Of a stretch of DNA of 47,763 nucleotides, positions 42,393 to 47,763 are shown piece after piece. Made by a program: the position numbers and the translations under genes. Numbering within the stretch: the stretch's first letter is position 1; the number at the start of each line of letters is the position of its first letter. Below the pieces are notes generated by a model. That model saw nothing but the letters and a program-made list of their open reading frames with translations, had not been told where the DNA came from and searched no databases. The stretch is taken from assembly GCA_018433775.1 (NCBI GenBank), contig JAHDQN010000047.1, forward strand, positions 1-47,763, in the 5' to 3' direction. The stretch is from Deltaproteobacteria bacterium. GTDB lineage: Bacteria; Desulfobacterota; Desulfomonilia; UBA1062.

Positions 42393-42602
42393 TCACCCCG
42401 GGAGGAACAGCAAGGGATGGGAGAAAGGTGGAGAATCCTCCTTTTTCAGATCAGCTCCCTGAAGGACGTTAAAAGGCGGGATCACACTCTCCCCCGTTTT
42501 TACGGCTGCAGCCGGGTCCAGGGTCCGCCCTTTAAGGCCCATACCAGAGAACAATGCCCTGCCTCCCGGGCTTAAAAGGAGAGCATGAAGAAAGGAGCGG
42601 CC

Positions 42603-43370
42603 ATGAATGAGACCCGATATTCCGGACCGGTGGTGGAGCTGAAGCATGTCAGCTTCGCCTATCACGGTACGCCGGTGCTCGAGGACGTGAGCCTGATGGT
42701 GAACCACAGGGATTTCCTCTCCGTGGTCGGGCCCAACGGCGGCGGCAAGACCACGATCCTGAAGCTCATCCTGGGGCTAAAAAAGCCAGCAGGGGGGACG
42801 GTCAGGCTGTTCGGCGCTCCTCCGGAAAAGACACGGTACCGTATCGGATACATGCCCCAGTACGCCTCTCTTGACCCGCTCTTTCCCGTGAGCGTGCTCG
42901 ATGTCGTGCTCATGGGACGTCTCGGACGGGGGATGAGCTTGTGGGGGTACAGCAGGTCCGACAGGCGCTGCGCCGAGGAGGCGCTCGAAAAGGTGGAGAT
43001 GGCCCCGCTGCGCGACCGGCCGTTCTTCCAGCTCTCCGGAGGGCAGTTCCAGCGCGTTCTGCTCGCACGCGCCCTTGTCTCCGACCCGGACCTGCTCCTG
43101 CTCGACGAGCCCACCTCGAACGTGGATGCCGCGATAGAGACCGGGCTCTACGAGCTCCTCCACCGGCTCAATGAACGGCTCACCATCATCCTGGTCACCC
43201 ATGATCTGGGTTTTGTCTCCCATTACGTTGACAAGGTCGCATGCGTGAACCGCAGGCTTTTCACCCATCCGACGTGCGAGATTACGGGGGAGATGATCAG
43301 CGCGGTATACGGGTCGCACGTCCAGATGATCAGGCACGATGCTAAGGGAAGGGACGGGGTGTTCCCATGA
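42603..43370 (+). CDS. znuC: zinc ABC transporter, ATP-binding protein
   Basis: A 255-residue ABC ATPase of the metal-transport type. Walker A GPNGGGKTT, signature LSGGQFQRVLLARAL, Walker B LLLLDEPTSNVD and switch H in LVTHD. A start at 42585 is also possible; both have AAAGGAG-type sites, and 42603 begins the conserved part. Overlaps znuB (ATGA). The assignment to zinc comes from znuA. Confidence 0.94.
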   Translation: MNETRYSGPVVELKHVSFAYHGTPVLEDVSLMVNHRDFLSVVGPNGGGKTTILKLILGLKKPAGGTVRLFGAPPEKTRYRIGYMPQYASLDPLFPVSVLDVVLMGRLGRGMSLWGYSRSDRRCAEEALEKVEMAPLRDRPFFQLSGGQFQRVLLARALVSDPDLLLLDEPTSNVDAAIETGLYELLHRLNERLTIILVTHDLGFVSHYVDKVACVNRRLFTHPTCEITGEMISAVYGSHVQMIRHDAKGRDGVFP

Positions 43371-44221
43371 CTGAGTTCATCGGCGACCTGGCGCGGTTTT
43401 CCTTCCTCCGGTACGCGCTCCTGGCAGGGTTTCTCGTGAGCATCGCGTGCGGAATCATGGGCAGCTACGTGGTGGCCCGCAGAATCAGCTATATCGCGGG
43501 CGCCATTGCCCACAGCGTGCTGGGCGGCATGGGGGCGGCGCGGTACGGCGAAGTGGTGTTCGGGCTCTCGTGGCTTCACCCGCTTCTGGGGGCAATCACC
43601 GCTGCCCTGATCTCCGCGCTGGTCATCGGCCTGGTGAGCCTTCGCGCGCGGGAGCGTGAAGATACGGTCATCGGCGCGGTCTGGGCGATCGGGATGGCCG
43701 TGGGCATCCTGTTCATCTTCAAGACTCCGGGTTATAATGAGAATCTCATGAGCTACCTTTTCGGCAACATCCTCATGGTCTCCCGGGAAGACCTCTGGCT
43801 GACAGCGGGCCTCAACCTCCTGATACTCGTCACGGGCCTGGTGTTTTACCGCCAGTTTCTCGCCGTGTGCTTCGATGAGGAGTTCGTGCTTCTGAGGGGG
43901 TTGAAGGTGCAGGCGTACTATCTGCTGCTCCTGTGCCTGATCGCGCTTACGGTCGTGCTCCTGGTGAGCGTTGTGGGCATCATCATGGTCATCGCTCTTC
44001 TGACGCTACCTGCCGCGACGGCGAGCTATTTCTCCCGGAGGCTCTGGCAGATGATGGGCCTGTCCGTGATTTTTTCCGTTCTGTTCACCACGGGCGGTCT
44101 CGCCTTGAGCTATGCCCCGGGGCTGCCTGCCGGGGCGACCATCATCATCTTCGCCGGTGTGGTGTACCTCCTCGTGGCCGCGGCGTCTTCCGCTCGGGGG
44201 GGCAGGCGGTTCATTGCATGA
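43367..44221 (+). CDS. znuB: zinc ABC transporter, permease
   Basis: A 284-residue membrane protein of the ABC-3 metal permease family, about eight hydrophobic helices. VVARRISYIAGAIAHSVLGGMG and LVSVVGIIMVIALLTLPAATA are family marks (EAA-like region). Last gene of the zinc unit. Start overlaps znuC stop (ATGA). Confidence 0.94.
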   Translation: MTEFIGDLARFSFLRYALLAGFLVSIACGIMGSYVVARRISYIAGAIAHSVLGGMGAARYGEVVFGLSWLHPLLGAITAALISALVIGLVSLRAREREDTVIGAVWAIGMAVGILFIFKTPGYNENLMSYLFGNILMVSREDLWLTAGLNLLILVTGLVFYRQFLAVCFDEEFVLLRGLKVQAYYLLLLCLIALTVVLLVSVVGIIMVIALLTLPAATASYFSRRLWQMMGLSVIFSVLFTTGGLALSYAPGLPAGATIIIFAGVVYLLVAAASSARGGRRFIA

Positions 44222-44312
44222 GGCGCGGCACCGGCTCCGGATGCCCTGTGAAAAAGGCGCAAGGTGTGGTAGATTGGCTCTTAGGCCATCTTTTTGGCGT
44301 ACCGGGGGTAAG

Positions 44313-45176
44313 GTGAAAAAAACGTTCAGACTGGCCGCGATCGGAATGCTTTTTCTGCTCATCTGTGCAGACGGATTTGCACGGGAGAGAAACAGGGTCC
44401 ACATTGGAGACGATGTTCTTGTGGAGGCCGGAGAAGAGGTGGGCTCCGCGGTCTCGATCGGCGGCGACGTCCGGGTGCACGGGTCGGTCAGGAACGGGGT
44501 GGTCTCGGTCGGCGGCTCGGTGTTTCTCGGGCCCGGGGCCGTAGTGAACGGGGACGTGACCACCATAGGCGGCATGGTCGTGAAACAGGAGGGCGCGGTC
44601 GTATCCGGTGACATCAACATCTACGACACCTCCCGGATCACCTCCTTTTTCAGACGCCCCCCGCCTTCCGGATGGAAAGAAGACAGGGGGATGCCCTTCA
44701 TGCCGGGTATGTTTCCCTTTCTGGGATTCCTGGCGCTGGCCCTGATCGTGGTGGCGCTCCTGCCGGACAGGGTTGACCTCATATCGTCCACCATCAAATA
44801 CCACACCGGCAAATCGCTCCTGTGGGGGATCATCGGCACCCTTCTGATCTTTCCCGTGGCACTGGTGCTCGTCATCTCTCTGGTGGGCATCATCCTTATC
44901 CCGCTCGAGATCCTGGTTGTGTCCATCGCTTTTTTTCTCGGGTCTGTGGCCGTGGTGCGGATCATCGGGGAAAAGATCATCGCCACGATCAGGAAGTCCG
45001 GATCGCCCATGGTGATCGAGACGCTGGTGGGCAGCGTCGTGCTCTGGGCCACCGGGCTCATCCCCGTGGTAGGATGGCTGGTGATATCCGCGGCGTCGGT
45101 GATCGGCTTCGGGGGATTCATCGCCAGCTTCATCCACCGGCGGCGACACCGCGGGGAAGCGGTCCGGACGCCGTGA
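44313..45176 (+). CDS. membrane protein with bactofilin-like beta repeats
   Basis: A 287-residue protein. An N-terminal hydrophobic segment (signal or anchor, residues 6-22) is followed by short turns of the form VSIGGDVRVHGSVRNG, VSVGGSVFLGPGAVVNGD and TIGGMVVKQEGAVVSGD. These are beta-helix repeats like those of polymer-forming cytoskeletal proteins. Then comes a helical membrane half (residues about 128-280) with several TM helices and a basic tail. GTG 44313 with GGGGGTAAG upstream. Placed 91 bases after znuB. No known function. The exported beta part with a membrane tail suggests an outward-facing scaffold. Confidence 0.7.
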   Translation: MKKTFRLAAIGMLFLLICADGFARERNRVHIGDDVLVEAGEEVGSAVSIGGDVRVHGSVRNGVVSVGGSVFLGPGAVVNGDVTTIGGMVVKQEGAVVSGDINIYDTSRITSFFRRPPPSGWKEDRGMPFMPGMFPFLGFLALALIVVALLPDRVDLISSTIKYHTGKSLLWGIIGTLLIFPVALVLVISLVGIILIPLEILVVSIAFFLGSVAVVRIIGEKIIATIRKSGSPMVIETLVGSVVLWATGLIPVVGWLVISAASVIGFGGFIASFIHRRRHRGEAVRTP

Positions 45177-45200
45177 GGCCCATCCCGTCATAACAACTCT

Positions 45201-45224
45201 CCCGCCGGGGCGGGCCCTGCTCTC
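45201..45224. terminator. GC-rich hairpin between convergent genes
   Basis: CCCGC-CGGG-GCGGG (45201-45214) followed by CCCTGCTCTCTCTT. Lies between the ends of the plus-strand membrane gene and the ADP-ribosylglycohydrolase gene. The T tract is weak. Confidence 0.35.
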
Positions 45225-45226
45225 TC

Positions 45227-46249
45227 TTACGGGTAGGGCTCCGATATACCGAGTTGCACCTTGATCTCGTAGAGCGTGACCGCAAGCTGGATCAGGTCCT
45301 CATAGCCCCATTCCCCCTGGTCGGTGAGGTGCTCCGCCAGGTTCTGCGGGAGGTTTTCGATGCCGAGATACGCTCCGCTGATGGCCCCTGCCATGGCCGC
45401 GGTAGTGTCCACGTCGCCTCCCACCTCTATGGCCGTGGCCATGGTGTCGAGGAAGCTGTGGGGCGTATGGAGAAAGGAGTAGAGGCTCCAAAGCACGCTG
45501 CCGGTCACGAAGGGGGTCAGTCCCTGCCAGTTGTCCATCGATCCCATGGCGTATCCCGCCAGGACAATTGCCTTGAGCGCCTCTCCCGGATCGAGATCCA
45601 CCCAGTCTATGAGCGCGGTGAAAGCGGTTCCCGCCGCCGGATCGATAACGGCCGAGAGCTTGGCGATCTCGGTGAGGAAGTTTACGCTGTCGATCTCCTT
45701 CTGCTCCAGGGCCAGCCCCACGGCACCGGCGATCGCGACCGCCCCGGCAGAGCACCGGATATCCTTATGAGTGATCATACCCTGATCCTGGGCCGCATTG
45801 ACAAGTGATTTGAAGTCGTCGAAAAACATCAGACCGATGGGTCCTGCGCGCATGGCGCTTCCGTTTCCTGCAGAAGGGCTCGGTGCGCCTGCCTGGTCCC
45901 AGGGATCTCCCCGGGCAAGGCGGATAGCCGCCTCCCAAGTCGACAGACCGCCCCCGATGACCCGCCCCCGGGAAAAGAGGTCGGCGATGCGGGCCGCGTA
46001 GTCCACCGGGTCGAACCGCTTGCGGGCGACATAGCTCAGGATAAGCTCCCTGGCGAGCTGCGAGTCGTCGGAATACTGCCCGAGCACGAATCCCGGCCGA
46101 GCCTTGAGCCCCGGTCCCTCCTCGATCAGCTCCCGGACATAATCGCGGCAGACCTGGTAGTTCTGCCCTTCCACCGGAAAACCCATGGCATCGCCCAGGC
46201 ACTGGCCGATGAGCGATCCAATAAACTGTCCGCTGTCAGGAGGTTTCAC
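45227..46249 (-). CDS. ADP-ribosylglycohydrolase (ARH/DraG fold)
   Basis: A 340-residue protein. GDAMGFPVEG at residues 19-28, metal-binding SDDS at 60-63 (usually T-D/E-DT), GNGSAMRAGPIG near 128-139 and GGDVDTTAAMAGAISGAYLG near 277-296 are the ARH fold marks, with the metal aspartates kept. Such enzymes remove ADP-ribose from proteins (DraG on dinitrogenase reductase) or hydrolyse O-acetyl-ADP-ribose or ribosyl antibiotics. Its substrate here is open. Its ATG overlaps the end of the hybrid kinase gene by 14 bases, so the two are co-transcribed. Confidence 0.9.
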   Translation of the reverse strand: MKPPDSGQFIGSLIGQCLGDAMGFPVEGQNYQVCRDYVRELIEEGPGLKARPGFVLGQYSDDSQLARELILSYVARKRFDPVDYAARIADLFSRGRVIGGGLSTWEAAIRLARGDPWDQAGAPSPSAGNGSAMRAGPIGLMFFDDFKSLVNAAQDQGMITHKDIRCSAGAVAIAGAVGLALEQKEIDSVNFLTEIAKLSAVIDPAAGTAFTALIDWVDLDPGEALKAIVLAGYAMGSMDNWQGLTPFVTGSVLWSLYSFLHTPHSFLDTMATAIEVGGDVDTTAAMAGAISGAYLGIENLPQNLAEHLTDQGEWGYEDLIQLAVTLYEIKVQLGISEPYP

Positions 46250-47763
46250 AGCGGCACCCCTTCTCCTCGATAGTTTTTTTCAGTACCGTGCTGAGCGCCT
46301 GTATGTTGTACGGCTTTGCGATGAGCGCCGAAAAGCCGTACTTCGCGGGGTCGGCCATGATCGGGTCGTTCGAGTAGCCGCTCGACACGATGGCCCGCAC
46401 GTGAGGATCGATCTTTTTCAGCTCCCGGATGCATTCCTTGCCTCCCATGCCCTCCACCACGGTCAGGTCGAGGATGACCGCGTCGAAGCCCGCGCCCTCG
46501 CGAAGGGCATTTCTATACGCCTCGATGGCCTCGTTTCCCTCGCGCGCGAACGTGAGCTCATAGCCGAGGTGAGAGAGGATGCTCATGGCGAGGTCCCGGA
46601 TAAAGGCCTCGTCGTCCATGAACAGGATGCGCCCTCTACCGGTATAGGTCTCCTGTGTCTCGGTGGATTCTTCTCGGCCTGTTTCGGCAGCCGCAGGCAG
46701 GAACAGGGTGACGGTGGTCCCCTGTCCCGGGGTGGAAGCAGCGGTGAGGTGCCCCCCGTGTTTCCTCACGATGGAGTACGAGGTGGCAAGCCCGAGCCCG
46801 TTGCGTTTCTTTTTGGTGGTGAAGAAAGGGTCGAAGATGCTGCCGAGGATGTTCTCTTCGATGCCACAGCCGGTGTCGGAGATGGATATCTTCACATACC
46901 TTCCTCCGGAGAGCGGCAGGGCGCTCCCCTCTTCTGCGATCCAGTTCTCCGTGGTCACGTTTACGGTGCCTCCCTGCGGCATGGCTTCCTGTGCGTTCTG
47001 GACGATGTGCCCGATCACCTGCCCAAGCTGGGCTTCGTCCGCATTCACCCGCCAGAGGGCGCCGTCGGTGTGGAACCTGGCCGTGATATCCGAATCCTGG
47101 AGTGAGAAGTGAATTGTGTCACGCAAGAGCTGGTCGGCTGCGACCGGTTTTTTCCGGGGACTTCCGCCCCGGGAAAAGGTCATGAGCTGTGAGGTGAGCT
47201 CGCGCGCCCGCATTGACGCCTTCTCGATATCGTCGAGCCTTCCCCACAGCCTGTCTTTGCTGCTGATCAGCATCTTGGCGAACGAGATATTCCCCATGAT
47301 CACGGTCAGGATGTTGTTGAAATCGTGTGCGATGCCACCTGCCAGCGTACCCAGCGAATCGAGCTTGTAGCGCTTCTGGTTCTCTTCTTCGATCATTTTT
47401 CTGTCCGTGATGTTCCGGACGATCCCGATGGACCCCCTGATCGATCCTCGCTCGTCTCTGACCGGATAGCCCGTGATCTCCCAGAGGGACCCGTCCGGGG
47501 TCTTCATGGTGCCTTCCTGGTGCCTGCCCGTTTTCATTGCCTGGGTCAGCGGGCATTTGTCGCAGGGGGTGGTTCTTTTCCACAGGGCCTCGTGACACTT
47601 TCTGCCCCGGATCTCTTCGGATGGCAGTCCGGAGACCTCGGAGGAGGCCCTGTTGGCCCAGATGATGTTCCGGCCCCTGTCGTTGAGCATGATGATGTCG
47701 GTGATGCCGTTGAGCACCACATCGAGCTCTTCGCTGATCCTCCGGTGGCGTTCTTCGCTCGTC
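46236..47763 (-). CDS. hybrid PAS histidine kinase (partial, N-terminus off window)
   Basis: At least 508 residues; the frame stays open to the window edge with TSEERHRRISEELD before the GTG at 47720, so the gene begins outside. A PAS domain with two Cys pairs (KCHEALWKRTTPCDKCPL) is followed by a PAC end (RDERGSIRGSIGIVRNITDR), HisKA with H in GGIAHDFNN, HATPase (VQNAQEA, DTGCGI, NGLGLATSY), then a receiver (LFMDDE, VILDLTVVEGMGG, KPY). Its receiver has the usual acceptor Asp and is likely a relay. Overlaps the ADP-ribosylglycohydrolase gene by 14 bases. Confidence 0.9.
   Translation of the reverse strand, partial: TSEERHRRISEELDVVLNGITDIIMLNDRGRNIIWANRASSEVSGLPSEEIRGRKCHEALWKRTTPCDKCPLTQAMKTGRHQEGTMKTPDGSLWEITGYPVRDERGSIRGSIGIVRNITDRKMIEEENQKRYKLDSLGTLAGGIAHDFNNILTVIMGNISFAKMLISSKDRLWGRLDDIEKASMRARELTSQLMTFSRGGSPRKKPVAADQLLRDTIHFSLQDSDITARFHTDGALWRVNADEAQLGQVIGHIVQNAQEAMPQGGTVNVTTENWIAEEGSALPLSGGRYVKISISDTGCGIEENILGSIFDPFFTTKKKRNGLGLATSYSIVRKHGGHLTAASTPGQGTTVTLFLPAAAETGREESTETQETYTGRGRILFMDDEAFIRDLAMSILSHLGYELTFAREGNEAIEAYRNALREGAGFDAVILDLTVVEGMGGKECIRELKKIDPHVRAIVSSGYSNDPIMADPAKYGFSALIAKPYNIQALSTVLKKTIEEKGCRCETS

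Noticed and set aside
1..47763. CRISPR array, insertion sequence, prophage, restriction or toxin-antitoxin system
   Set aside because: None has repeats, transposase, integrase or other marks in this window.

Overview
The window is about 48 kb of ordinary-density bacterial chromosome, roughly 58-60% GC by eye. It carries a Kdo-kinase-like protein, lipoproteins, lgt, Mla-type and zinc ABC components, pseudopilins, sigma-54 promoters with an NtrC-type activator, many PAS/GAF histidine kinases and PilZ proteins. That set points to a Gram-negative bacterium of the old Deltaproteobacteria (Desulfobacterota-like). This is an inference from gene content; no rRNA or taxonomic marker was compared. I see no insertion sequence, prophage or CRISPR array.

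Left part (1-16.3 kb): a tRNA-Phe, a small zinc-ribbon gene, a DUF3783-type gene, an acyltransferase (plsC-like), then uvrB with a tightly coupled Kdo/LPS kinase-like gene. Next is a five-gene minus-strand operon carD - PIN/TRAM membrane protein - ispD - ispF - cysS behind a near-consensus sigma-70 promoter. On the plus strand follow lgt overlapping a class I adenylate cyclase, a nitrilase-family amidohydrolase overlapping an orphan Mla-type ABC ATPase, a UspA protein, a lipoprotein, a zinc-ribbon membrane protein and a stand-alone GGQ release-factor-like protein.

Middle (16.4-30.9 kb): a methyltransferase, then a lower-GC segment with a tandem-PilZ protein and a large membrane hybrid kinase (N-terminal V4R-like sensor, GAF, PAS, HisKA, HATPase, REC). 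A three-gene group follows: an unknown membrane-anchored protein, an AEC transporter and a HAD hydrolase. A ZraPSR-like envelope-stress module comes next: an NtrC-type regulator and a sensor kinase on the minus strand, divergent from a Spy/ZraP-like periplasmic protein. Each side has a recognisable -24/-12 promoter, with inverted repeats between them. A DUF401 permease follows.

Right part (31-47.8 kb): purM-purN run through overlapping frames into a DUF523 gene, a Rossmann-fold oxidoreductase-like gene and two pseudopilins. A bactofilin, a rhomboid-TPR protein and an alpha/beta hydrolase lie on the minus strand, the last divergent from hflK-hflC, which end in a very strong terminator. Then comes a zinc-uptake operon (znuA-znuC-znuB) led by a small ribbon-helix-helix/cysteine-rich regulator with a perfect palindrome downstream of its promoter. 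The window closes with a polymer-forming membrane protein, an ADP-ribosylglycohydrolase and a hybrid PAS kinase cut by the window edge.

The least expected parts are the self-contained zinc regulator and its operator, the double sigma-54 ZraPSR-like intergenic region, the purMN-to-pseudopilin operon, the tandem-PilZ/V4R-kinase pair in lower-GC DNA, and a structured noncoding stretch between cysS and uvrB. Most is core biology; none of it is clearly a new system.
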